From an uncultured Collinsella sp. (lineage in GTDB: Bacteria; Actinomycetota; Coriobacteriia; Coriobacteriales; Coriobacteriaceae): a DNA stretch of 6,421 nucleotides. Below, one piece after another: positions 1-5,532 of the stretch. Position 1 is the first letter of the stretch. Each line of letters starts with the position of its first letter. Location of the stretch: assembly GCA_900547835.1 (NCBI GenBank), contig URIJ01000119.1, positions 1 through 6,421 on the forward strand, written 5' to 3'. The notes beneath the pieces are model-generated. The model was not told the DNA's origin. It saw nothing but the letters and a program-made list of their open reading frames with translations, and did no database searches. The position numbers and the translations under genes are program-made.

Positions 1-2
1 TC

Positions 3-64
3 TGTCTGCGATACTTTTGTCAAAGTGATATCAGACATTCATCTGGCGTTTTCGACGTTTCGCC
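3..64. other. Weak dyads at the window edge, downstream of the minus-strand pair
   Basis: TGTCTG at 3-8 is complementary to CAGACA at 32-37, with an inner stem ACTTT/AAAGT at 13-17 and 22-26. A second dyad, GGCG/CGCC, lies at 45-48 and 61-64. Both sit just past the stop of the minus-strand small ORF. No clear T-run follows on the minus strand, so a terminator is possible but not demonstrated. I see no gene in positions 1-66. Confidence 0.25.
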
Positions 65-66
65 TA

Positions 67-249
67 TTAGAGCCAGTCCATCTCCTTACCATAGTGGTCC
101 GAATAGGCGCTACGCTTGAGTTCTTCATCGCTCGCCGGCCACGCGTTGGACACGTCGATTCCCGATTCATGGCAAGCGGCGGCGAACAGCTTCGACCCCT
201 GATCGATTAGTTGAGACCTGCCCTCGGTCTTCTCGCCTTCGGCTCGCAT
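67..249 (-). CDS. Small unrecognised 60-aa protein abutting the aminopeptidase gene
   Basis: I do not recognise this protein. It begins with ATG at 249-247, immediately after the TAA stop (252-250) of the aminopeptidase and in the same frame. A GGAG Shine-Dalgarno (minus strand, positions 259-256) lies 6 nt before the ATG, inside the aminopeptidase's last codons, so translation is probably coupled. The 60 residues are charged and soluble, with a Glu/Lys-rich start, a Cys-His pair near residue 26, two Trp residues and a C-terminal ...GKEMDWL. There is no membrane segment or signal peptide. Codon choice (AAG, GAC, AAC, GCC) matches its neighbours, which favours real coding. The alternative is the remnant of a longer C-terminal extension of the aminopeptidase, since the two frames are continuous. 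Confidence 0.5.
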   Translation of the reverse strand: MRAEGEKTEGRSQLIDQGSKLFAAACHESGIDVSNAWPASDEELKRSAYSDHYGKEMDWL

Positions 250-1635
250 TTAGAACTCCACGCTTTCGGCGCCGTTGATGGTTAGGTCACGCTCGTAGAA
301 GGCGGTGAGGGCGCGGATGGCGTACATCACGTCGCGTACGCCGCCGGTCTCGTAGCTCGAGTGCATGGCAAGCTGCGGCAGGCCCACGTCCACGGCATGC
401 ATGCTCGCCTGCATGTTCGACAGGTTGCCGAGCGTGGAGCCACCCGCCATATCGCTCTTGTTGGCGAAGGCCTGCGTGGGCACGTCGGCGTCATCGCAGA
501 TAGCCTGGAACACCGCGCGGCTAAAGGCATCGGTGCAATAGTGCTGGTTGGCGGCTTCCTTGATGACAATACCGCCGTTAAGTACCACCTGGTTGCGGGC
601 ATCGCACTTCTCGGCGTGGTTGGGGTGCACGGCATGCGCGTTGTCGCAGCTCACAAGCATCGAGGCGGCAAGTGCGCGATGGTACGACTCGTCGTCAAAG
701 CCCAGCGATCCGTTGATGCGGCGCAGCGCATCGGCCAAGAACGTCGACATGGCGCCCTGCTTGGTCTCGGAGCCAACCTCCTCGTTATCGAAGCAGCAGA
801 AGACCGAGACGTCGTGCGCGTTCTCGGCACCCAAAAATGCCTGCAGCGAAGTGTAGGCGCAGGCCAGGTCGTCAAGCTTGGGCGTCGAGATAAACTCGTC
901 GGCCCAGCCCCAGATGCGTGCGTCCTGACGATTGACCAGGAACAGGTCGCGACCCAGGATCTGCTCGGGCTCAACATCCAGTTCGTCGGCGATCAGGGCA
1001 TCGAAGTCACCCTGCTTAAGCTCGCCGGCGCTAATGAGCGGGCACAGGTCAACGGCTCGGTTGGGAGCAAAGCCCTCATTAACGCCGCGGTTCATGTGGA
1101 TGGCAAGGCTCGGGATAATAGCGACCTCGCGCTCGGTGGCAAGCAGGCGGCTCTCAATACGGTCGCCCTCGCGCACCAGCACGCGGCCCGCGAGCGCCAG
1201 CGGGCGATCGAACCAGGTGTAGTCGATCATGCCGCCGTAGGCCTCGGTGTTCAGGCGCAGTGTCTCGCCCGCGCCATCGAGCTCGGGCACGGCCTTGACC
1301 TTAAACGTCGGCGAATCGCTGTGCGACGCCGCGAGCTGAAAATGATAGTCGCCGGCAACGCCGTCCTCGCCCCACGTCGCGGCCAGGTCCTCGCCCACCT
1401 TAAAGGCAACAACGCTCGAGGTGTTGCGCTGCGTGAAATAACGCCCGCCCGGCTCGATGTCCCACGCCGCGTTCTCGGGCAGGTAGGTAAAGCCCGCCTC
1501 GTCGAGCTCGGCCATAATGGTCGCCGCCGTATGGAACATGCTGGGGCATGCCTCGATAAAGTCGATAAGGTCGTTGGCGGCCTCGATATCATCGGCAGTC
1601 ACGTGCACGCGCTCGGGCGTTTCCTGATCCGTCAT
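250..1635 (-). CDS. M18 family zinc aminopeptidase (aspartyl/leucyl type)
   Basis: This is a cytoplasmic di-zinc aminopeptidase of peptidase family M18, which removes N-terminal residues (often acidic or large neutral) from peptides and in bacteria serves peptide turnover. The family signature residues are in order: His105 and Asp107 in SHSDSP, the metal-bridging Asp in LDDLA (255-256), the catalytic/ligand Glu pair 285-286 in FDNEEVGS, Asp331 in CDNAH, and His425 in MHSSYE near the C-terminus. At 461 aa the length fits the family. The open frame extends to 1746, but I chose ATG at 1635 (MTDQETPERV...) because AAAGGGGAG precedes it by a few bases and the family's N-terminal helix starts shortly after; the extra 37 residues are basic and low-complexity. 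It is divergent from the amide hydrolase and followed directly by a 60-aa ORF. Substrate preference cannot be read from sequence. Confidence 0.95.
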   Translation of the reverse strand: MTDQETPERVHVTADDIEAANDLIDFIEACPSMFHTAATIMAELDEAGFTYLPENAAWDIEPGGRYFTQRNTSSVVAFKVGEDLAATWGEDGVAGDYHFQLAASHSDSPTFKVKAVPELDGAGETLRLNTEAYGGMIDYTWFDRPLALAGRVLVREGDRIESRLLATEREVAIIPSLAIHMNRGVNEGFAPNRAVDLCPLISAGELKQGDFDALIADELDVEPEQILGRDLFLVNRQDARIWGWADEFISTPKLDDLACAYTSLQAFLGAENAHDVSVFCCFDNEEVGSETKQGAMSTFLADALRRINGSLGFDDESYHRALAASMLVSCDNAHAVHPNHAEKCDARNQVVLNGGIVIKEAANQHYCTDAFSRAVFQAICDDADVPTQAFANKSDMAGGSTLGNLSNMQASMHAVDVGLPQLAMHSSYETGGVRDVMYAIRALTAFYERDLTINGAESVEF

Positions 1636-1796
1636 GCTCTCCCCTTTCGCTGGGTTGATGGTCCCCTCCAGCATACCCCGCCGCGCCAGCGCCGCGCCTT
1701 TCATTCCATGTTTAATCCCACGCCGCTCGCCAAGTTGAGCCATCATGCCCGTGCACCTTTTGCGACAATTACGCTAACAGGACGAGAGGAGCCGTC
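1636..1796. promoter_or_regulatory. Divergent intergenic region between aminopeptidase and amide hydrolase
   Basis: These 161 bp separate two divergent start codons and must hold both promoters. No hexamer pair close to consensus is visible on either strand. On the plus strand a strong Shine-Dalgarno, GAGAGGAG (1784-1791), lies 5 nt before ATG 1797. On the minus strand AAAGGGGAG precedes ATG 1635. Confidence 0.5.
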
Positions 1797-2882
1797 ATGA
1801 AGCCACGTAACATTGCCATCGCCTGCGGTGTTGCAGGAACCGCCGTCGGCATCGCCATTGCCGCCGGTATCGTTTATCACAAACAAATCAAGTCCGCCGC
1901 GTCGCTCAAACGCTTGACTGACTATGCGGATGGCTATGACCTGTACGCGATCGACATCGCCTACGACTACGATCTTGATCGCATCATCGCCGCTGGCGTG
2001 CGCGACGACCAGGCCTACATCGATGCCGTAGTGGCTCAGGTGCTCCCCGGCGTGCCGGCACATGTCCAGGCGCCCCAGTTTGCCTGCAGCGCTTTTGTCG
2101 CCGTAGATGCCGAAGGCCGCGTGCGCACCGGTCGCAATTACGACTTTAAGGACGACACCTCGGCACTGCTGGTGCGCAATCACCCGCGCGACGGCTATGC
2201 CTCCATCGGCTTTGCGGCCCTTAACAACCTGGGCGATAACACTCCGCTTGACTCCGTCGCCGGACGCGCCGCGGCGTTGATGGGCCCGTTTGCCCAGCTC
2301 GACGGCGTCAACGAATGCGGCGTGTCCATTGCCGTGCTCACCCTGGATTCCAAACCCTGTGACCAGGACACGCAGCGCCCCGTCATCAACACTTCGCTCG
2401 CCATCCGCCTGGTGCTCGACCGCGCGGCTACCACGCAGGAGGCCGTCGACCTGCTTTCTGCCTACGACATGCACGCCATGGCAGGACGCGATTACCACTT
2501 CTTTATCAACGACGCCGCCGGTGACGCGCGCGTAGTAGAGTGGGATCCGCACGATCCGGACCGCGCTTTCAAAGCGACTCCTGTACGCCAGGTTACGAAC
2601 TTCTACGCCTGCTATGGCGCCGAAGTGCTACCCAACCAAAAGAACGGCGAACTGGGCCATGGCCAGGAACGCGCCATCGCCATCGCCGATGTCCTCGACG
2701 CCCATGTCGGTGCCCAAGACGAGGCAGTCGCTTGGAAGGCCCTGCGCGCTGCGGCGCAAGAGCCCAATCCGGAAGACATCACCAGCAACACGCAGTGGTC
2801 GGTCATCTTCGACAACACCGAGCCTGCTGCCGCCATCACGCTGCGCCGCCACTGGGGCGACGTCGACGCCTTCGCACTGTAA
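1797..2882 (+). CDS. Membrane-anchored linear amide C-N hydrolase (choloylglycine hydrolase/AAT-like Ntn hydrolase)
   Basis: This 361-aa protein has an N-terminal hydrophobic segment (about residues 6-27, after Lys2 and Arg4), so the enzyme is probably exported and membrane-tethered. The catalytic domain starts near residue 94. Cys97 in FACSAF is the expected nucleophile of the Ntn hydrolase fold. It is followed by GRNYDF (Arg113, Asp116), DGVNECGVSI (Asn173), FINDAAGDARVVEWD (235-249) and VTNF (Asn268), which match in order the active-site and oxyanion motifs of bile salt hydrolase/penicillin V acylase and the related acid-ceramidase/acyltransferase branch. These enzymes cleave linear amides after exposing an N-terminal Cys; here about 96 residues would have to be removed. 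That long pro-region differs from classic cytoplasmic bile salt hydrolases, where Cys is residue 2, so a bile-salt substrate is not assumed. The start is fixed by GAGAGGAG 5 nt upstream. The substrate is unknown. Confidence 0.85.
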   Translation: MKPRNIAIACGVAGTAVGIAIAAGIVYHKQIKSAASLKRLTDYADGYDLYAIDIAYDYDLDRIIAAGVRDDQAYIDAVVAQVLPGVPAHVQAPQFACSAFVAVDAEGRVRTGRNYDFKDDTSALLVRNHPRDGYASIGFAALNNLGDNTPLDSVAGRAAALMGPFAQLDGVNECGVSIAVLTLDSKPCDQDTQRPVINTSLAIRLVLDRAATTQEAVDLLSAYDMHAMAGRDYHFFINDAAGDARVVEWDPHDPDRAFKATPVRQVTNFYACYGAEVLPNQKNGELGHGQERAIAIADVLDAHVGAQDEAVAWKALRAAAQEPNPEDITSNTQWSVIFDNTEPAAAITLRRHWGDVDAFAL

Positions 2883-2920
2883 GGACCCAGGCTCGTCGAC
2901 CTTACGCTCGCCTGACGTTG

Positions 2921-2949
2921 TTTACATTTCTATACGCTTGAGCTAACAC
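2921..2949 (+). promoter_or_regulatory. Possible promoter for phosphofructokinase
   Basis: TTTACA at 2921-2926 and TAACAC at 2944-2949 are separated by 17 nt, a plausible but weak sigma-A-type pair. Transcription from here would begin near 2956 and place the downstream inverted repeat (2952-2984) at the very 5' end of the mRNA. A competing candidate is the extended -10 TGTTATAAC at 2995-3003, which would give a leader of only about 13 nt. Confidence 0.3.
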
Positions 2950-2951
2950 GT

Positions 2952-2984
2952 TTTACCCCCGTATCAACAGTGTGCGGGGGTAAA
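2952..2984. promoter_or_regulatory. Perfect 10-bp inverted repeat upstream of pfk (operator-like)
   Basis: TTTACCCCCG (2952-2961) is exactly complementary to CGGGGGTAAA (2975-2984), with a 13-nt spacer whose ends allow two further pairs (one wobble). The flanking bases have the wrong polarity for an intrinsic terminator: T before the C-run and A after the G-run, with no U-tract on either strand. It ends 38 nt before the pfk start codon, next to the extended -10 candidate, so an operator or a 5'-leader hairpin is more likely. Confidence 0.55.
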
Positions 2985-3022
2985 CTTATGCGCATGTTAT
3001 AACTTGCCCGGAAGGATTCATC

Positions 3023-4102
3023 ATGCTTAGGATCGGTCTTCTTACCAGTGGCGGCGACTGCCAGGCGCTCAACGCCACCATGCGCGGCATTGTCAAAACG
3101 CTTATGACCAATAGCGAAGAGCCTATTGAGATCTATGGTTTTGAGGACGGCTACCAGGGCCTTATCTACAGCCGGTTCCGCGTCATGACGCCCGCCGATT
3201 TTAGCGGCATCCTTACCCGTGGCGGCACCATCCTGGGCACGAGCCGTACGCCGTTCAAGCGCCTGGATATTCCCGAGGCCGACGGCGTCGAGAAGGTGCC
3301 GGCAATGGTCCACACCTATCATAAGCTGCAGCTCGACTGCCTGTTTATGCTGGGCGGCAACGGCTCCACCAAGACCGCCAACCGTCTGCGCGAAGAGGGC
3401 CTCAACGTTATCGCCCTGCCTAAGACCATCGATAACGACACCTGGGGCACCGAGCTGACGTTTGGCTTTACGAGCGCCATCGACGTCGCCACCAAGTGCA
3501 TCGACGACATTCACACCACCGCTTCGAGTCACGGCCGCGTGTTCGTTATCGAGATCATGGGCCACAAGGTTGGCTGGATCCCGCTATACGCCGGCGTCGC
3601 GGGCGGCGCGGATGTCATCTTGATTCCCGAGATCCCCTACGACATGGATAACGTCATCAAGACCATCGAGCATCGCATGGAGACCGGCAGCCGCTTTACC
3701 ATCGTGGCCGTCGCCGAGGGCGCTATCTCCAAGGAGGACGCGGCGCTGTCCAAGAAGGAGTACAAGAAGAAACTCGCCGAGCGCACGAGCCCGTCGATCG
3801 TCTACGACATCGCCAAGGAGATCGAGGCCAAGACCGGTCGCGAGACCCGCGTCGCCATCCCCGGCCACACGCAGCGCGGCGGCCAGCCCGACGCCCAGGA
3901 CCGCATCTTTGCGACCCAGTGCGGCGTCGAGGCGGCACTGGGCTGTCTACGCGGCGAGTTTGGCTACATGATCGCCCTGCGTGACGGCAAGATGTGCCAC
4001 ATGCCGCTCGAGGAAGTCGCCGGCAAGCTCAAGTATGTCGACCCCCAGAGTGATCTGGTGCGCGAGGCCAAGGCGTTGGGCATCAGCTTCGGCGACGAAT
4101 AG
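3023..4102 (+). CDS. pfkA: 6-phosphofructokinase (group III/mixed-substrate type)
   Basis: This enzyme phosphorylates fructose 6-phosphate to fructose 1,6-bisphosphate, the committed step of glycolysis, in the cytoplasm. The 359 residues carry the family motifs in order: LTSGGDCQALNA (7-18, phosphate donor loop), LGGNGSTKTAN (110-120), PKTIDND (133-139, catalytic Asp/Thr loop), IEIMGHKVGW (176-185), PEIPYD (202-207) and GHTQRGGQPDAQDR (281-294, substrate-binding signature). Compared with E. coli PfkA, the metal-binding Asp103 position is Asn (GGN), position 104 is Gly, and position 124 is Lys (PKT rather than PGT). Gly104 usually goes with ATP and Lys124 with pyrophosphate use, so the phosphoryl donor is not certain; Gly104/Lys124 enzymes are generally ATP-dependent. 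GGAAGGA lies 6 nt before ATG 3023. It appears monocistronic: an inverted repeat lies upstream and a large terminator-like palindrome downstream. Confidence 0.95.
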   Translation: MLRIGLLTSGGDCQALNATMRGIVKTLMTNSEEPIEIYGFEDGYQGLIYSRFRVMTPADFSGILTRGGTILGTSRTPFKRLDIPEADGVEKVPAMVHTYHKLQLDCLFMLGGNGSTKTANRLREEGLNVIALPKTIDNDTWGTELTFGFTSAIDVATKCIDDIHTTASSHGRVFVIEIMGHKVGWIPLYAGVAGGADVILIPEIPYDMDNVIKTIEHRMETGSRFTIVAVAEGAISKEDAALSKKEYKKKLAERTSPSIVYDIAKEIEAKTGRETRVAIPGHTQRGGQPDAQDRIFATQCGVEAALGCLRGEFGYMIALRDGKMCHMPLEEVAGKLKYVDPQSDLVREAKALGISFGDE

Positions 4103-4284
4103 CCTCGGCCGAAACTGCTCTCATCGGAGGCCCCGGGGCTTTCCTCCCAAATCGTCCTCGGACATGTCAGGACCCCGCCGTGCGCTTCGCGCGGCGGGGT
4201 CCTTCCGTCCTGCGGAAAGATTTGGGAGGAAAGCCCTGGGGCCTCCTGCGGCAACTAGGGAGGCCGAGGCTTTTCGTCTTCTTG
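4101..4284 (+). terminator. Giant nested palindrome, probable terminator of pfk
   Basis: Three nested complementary arms share one centre near 4186. The outer arm is AGCCTCGGCC (4101-4110) with 4262-4271, a perfect 10 bp. The middle arm is 4126-4153 with 4219-4246, 28 bp with one G-T wobble. The inner arm is 4169-4184 with 4188-4203, up to 16 bp closed by a tiny CTT loop. The unpaired stretches between arms are 15 nt on both sides each time. The outer arm overlaps the pfk stop codon and is followed by TTTTCGTCTTCTT, so rho-independent termination on the plus strand is likely. The size is far beyond a normal terminator. Confidence 0.7.
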
Positions 4285-4495
4285 CTGCGGGTGCGTGGGC
4301 TGAGATTTTGGGATGTTGCAGGCTCTTAGCTGAGAGTAGCACTGACATTTGTCCTGAAATGGCTGGTCGTTAGGGGTTGCTACCGGTAGTTGCGGTAGGG
4401 TTGGGGCAGATTCTAACTAGAAATGGTGGTCGCTACCGGTTGTTCTCGGCATACTCGGCTCATTCGATTACGGTCACCACATGAAAGGAACTACC
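4285..4495 (+). promoter_or_regulatory. Leader of the HTH regulator with paired GCTACCGGT motifs
   Basis: There is no gene in this stretch. GCTACCGGT occurs at 4379-4387 (inside the palindrome CTACCGGTAG) and at 4432-4440. The copies are 53 bp apart in direct orientation, close to five helical turns. A weak promoter pair, TTGCGG (4390-4395) and TCTAAC (4412-4417) with a 16-nt spacer, sits between them. A GGTAG half-site also recurs at 4395-4399. This is what an autoregulatory operator pair for the XRE-type regulator could look like, but binding is inferred. The Shine-Dalgarno AAAGGAA (4484-4490) is 5 nt before ATG 4496. Confidence 0.4.
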
Positions 4496-4864
4496 ATGGA
4501 TCTTGCGATGGCGCAGCGGCTCGTTGATCGCCGCAAGGCTGCCGGGCTTTCTCAGGAGGCCCTTGCCGCCCAGCTGGGTGTAAGCCGCCAGGCTGTCAGT
4601 AAATGGGAGCGCAGCGAATCCTCGCCCGATACCGATAACCTTATTGCACTCGCCGCGCTGTATGGCGTGTCGTTGGATGAACTGCTGTATGGGGAAGCGG
4701 CTGGCGATGTCGAAACTTCGACCGACGATGACCTTGACGCAAATAATTCCGACGAGGTTGAAGGCACCGAGACTTCTACTGAGCATGCGAATTGCGGTGA
4801 TAAGCCACTTGTCGATATTTCTATCGCGCATGGTATCCACGTTATTGATCCCGAGAAGGGCTAA
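4496..4864 (+). CDS. XRE-family HTH DNA-binding protein (N-terminal piece of the split regulator)
   Basis: This 122-aa ORF could still make a working DNA-binding protein. The helix-turn-helix is textbook: RRKAAGLSQEALAAQLGVSR then QAVSKWERSESSPDTDNL, followed by LAALYGVSLDELLYGE, so residues 4-60 form the five-helix XRE fold. The tail is acidic (TDDDLDANNSDEVEGTETST). It ends at TAA 4862 in the middle of an 18-residue repeat. I chose ATG 4496 over the upstream in-frame ATG 4481 because AAAGGAA sits 5 nt before 4496 and because the upstream ATG overlaps that ribosome-binding site. The gene may repress itself through the paired motifs in its leader. Loss of the membrane part would turn a membrane-tethered regulator into a soluble one. 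Confidence 0.75.
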   Translation: MDLAMAQRLVDRRKAAGLSQEALAAQLGVSRQAVSKWERSESSPDTDNLIALAALYGVSLDELLYGEAAGDVETSTDDDLDANNSDEVEGTETSTEHANCGDKPLVDISIAHGIHVIDPEKG

Positions 4865-4991
4865 GAGGTCCATGTTGGCTGGAATGGTATCCACGTGGCT
4901 AACGAGCGCAAGGGTGAAGAGGTCCATGTCGGGCCGGGCGGATTGCATATCGATACGCTAGAGGACGATGGGCACAGCGTATATACCAATG
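4830..4991 (+). repeat. 54-bp (18-residue) tandem repeats inside the regulator
   Basis: ATGGTATCCACGT occurs at 4830-4842 and 4884-4896, exactly 54 bp apart, and AGAGGTCCATGT recurs at the same spacing (around 4864 and 4918). A third, more diverged unit starts at 4938. In protein terms the unit is x-G-I-H-V-x(5)-G-E-E-V-H-V-G-x, a short strand-turn pattern. The repeat identifies the codon that mutated to TAA at 4862. Confidence 0.65.
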
Positions 4992-5170
4992 CCGACGGCA
5001 CCGTTACCATCGACGGCGAGACCTTTTCGAGCTGGAAAGAGGCACACGACAAGCTCGACCATCATGGCAAGCATTTCCATACTAAGCTCGGTCGCGCATG
5101 GAACAAGTTTCCCTTTCCTGCACTTGTCGTCCTCGCCTATCTCGCGCTCGGCATCATCTGCGGCACGTAG
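4895..5170 (+). CDS. Middle fragment of the split HTH membrane regulator
   Basis: This is the frame downstream of the first nonsense codon, with only a GTG at 4895 as possible start and no convincing ribosome-binding site at the right distance. The 91 residues hold repeat two of the HV-rich 18-residue unit (KGEEVHVGPGGLHID), a DGTVTIDGETFSSW segment, a His/Lys-rich stretch and one hydrophobic helix (PALVVLAYLALGIICG), ending at TAG 5168. It is best read as part of the pseudogene rather than an independent gene; translation would need re-initiation or readthrough. Confidence 0.35.
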   Translation: MANERKGEEVHVGPGGLHIDTLEDDGHSVYTNADGTVTIDGETFSSWKEAHDKLDHHGKHFHTKLGRAWNKFPFPALVVLAYLALGIICGT

Positions 5171-5173
5171 GGC

Positions 5174-5416
5174 ATGGGGCTCTTTCTGGTCTTTCTGATT
5201 CCCGTCTACTATGCGATGGGCGACTTCATCGACCGACGTCATCTATCTAAGCTAATCGGTAGCGTCTATCCAACAGCCGCCATTGCCTGGTTCCTCTATA
5301 TGTGGCTTTGCTTGGCGCAGTCCCATCCCGCATGGGTCATCCTCATCACCATCCCAGTTGTAAAAGCACTCATGCGCTGGTGCCGAAAGCAATGGAAACG
5401 CCGCAAACAAGCCTAA
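5174..5416 (+). CDS. C-terminal membrane fragment of the split HTH regulator
   Basis: An ATG at 5174 follows one codon after the TAG stop, in the same frame, and opens an 80-aa hydrophobic ORF with three predicted membrane helices (1-18, 31-48, 52-69) and a strongly basic end (RKQWKRRKQA). No Shine-Dalgarno of good strength lies upstream. It continues the membrane domain begun in the preceding fragment, where its first helix pairs with PALVVLAYLALGIICG. It could be made by re-initiation after the TAG, but decay of a single ancestral gene explains it better. Confidence 0.4.
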   Translation: MGLFLVFLIPVYYAMGDFIDRRHLSKLIGSVYPTAAIAWFLYMWLCLAQSHPAWVILITIPVVKALMRWCRKQWKRRKQA

Positions 5417-5466
5417 GCCGCTCCAACCCGTCAGCAATGCTTGGCCAACGCCGCTCGCCCCTTCCA

Positions 5467-5532
5467 AGTTGCGGTGAAATACGGACCGTTGAGGACCTTG
5501 GAGCGTCTAACAGTCCCTATTTCACCGCAACT
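5467..5532. repeat. Perfect 15-bp inverted repeat with a 36-nt loop
   Basis: AGTTGCGGTGAAATA (5467-5481) is exactly complementary to TATTTCACCGCAACT (5518-5532). In the same register, after one C-C mismatch, GGAC (5483-5486) pairs with GTCC (5513-5516) and GTT (5488-5490) with AAC (5509-5511). An outer CGCCCC (5456-5461)/GGGGCG (5540-5545) pair extends it with a small asymmetry. No T-run follows on either strand, so it is not a standard terminator. It could be a miniature mobile or dispersed palindromic element, or a structured RNA. Confidence 0.65.

Larger units (their letters stand above)
4496..5416 (+). pseudogene. XRE-family HTH membrane regulator, broken by two in-frame stops
   Basis: Reading one uninterrupted frame from ATG 4496 to TAA 5416 gives 306 codons interrupted only by TAA (codon 123, 4862-4864) and TAG (codon 225, 5168-5170). 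There is no frameshift. The conceptual protein has an N-terminal XRE helix-turn-helix (about 1-58), an acidic linker (65-105), two 18-residue HV-rich repeats (112-147) plus a degenerate third, a short basic/aromatic segment, four predicted membrane segments (about 206-223, 227-244, 257-274, 278-293) and a basic C-tail. The TAA aligns with GAA in the next repeat copy (GGCTAAGAGGTCCATGT against GGTGAAGAGGTCCATGT), so it is most simply a Glu-to-stop change. The TAG is one base from TGG. Such HTH-plus-membrane proteins are common in gut Firmicutes and Coriobacteria. The three surviving ORFs are also listed separately. Confidence 0.75.

Noticed and set aside
1636..1746. N-terminal 37-residue extension of the aminopeptidase
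   Set aside because: The extension is basic and low-complexity; ATG 1635 has the better ribosome-binding site and fits the usual family start.
361..1800. 479-aa open frame on the plus strand
   Set aside because: It lies entirely antisense to the M18 aminopeptidase, whose motifs are intact. Long antisense frames are common in high-GC genes, and the translation is Arg/His/Val-rich with no recognisable domain and no ribosome-binding site.
1743..2552. 269-aa open frame on the minus strand
   Set aside because: It is antisense to the amide hydrolase and low in recognisable features; a shadow of codon bias.
2952..2984. Intrinsic terminator for the amide hydrolase
   Set aside because: The stem is preceded by T and followed by A on both strands, opposite to a terminator, and no T-tract follows.
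2930..3565. 211-aa open frame on the minus strand
   Set aside because: It is antisense to the 5' half of phosphofructokinase and runs through the inverted repeat upstream of it.
4826..4991. CRISPR-like repeats
   Set aside because: The 54-bp repeats are directly tandem without spacers, in frame and protein-coding.
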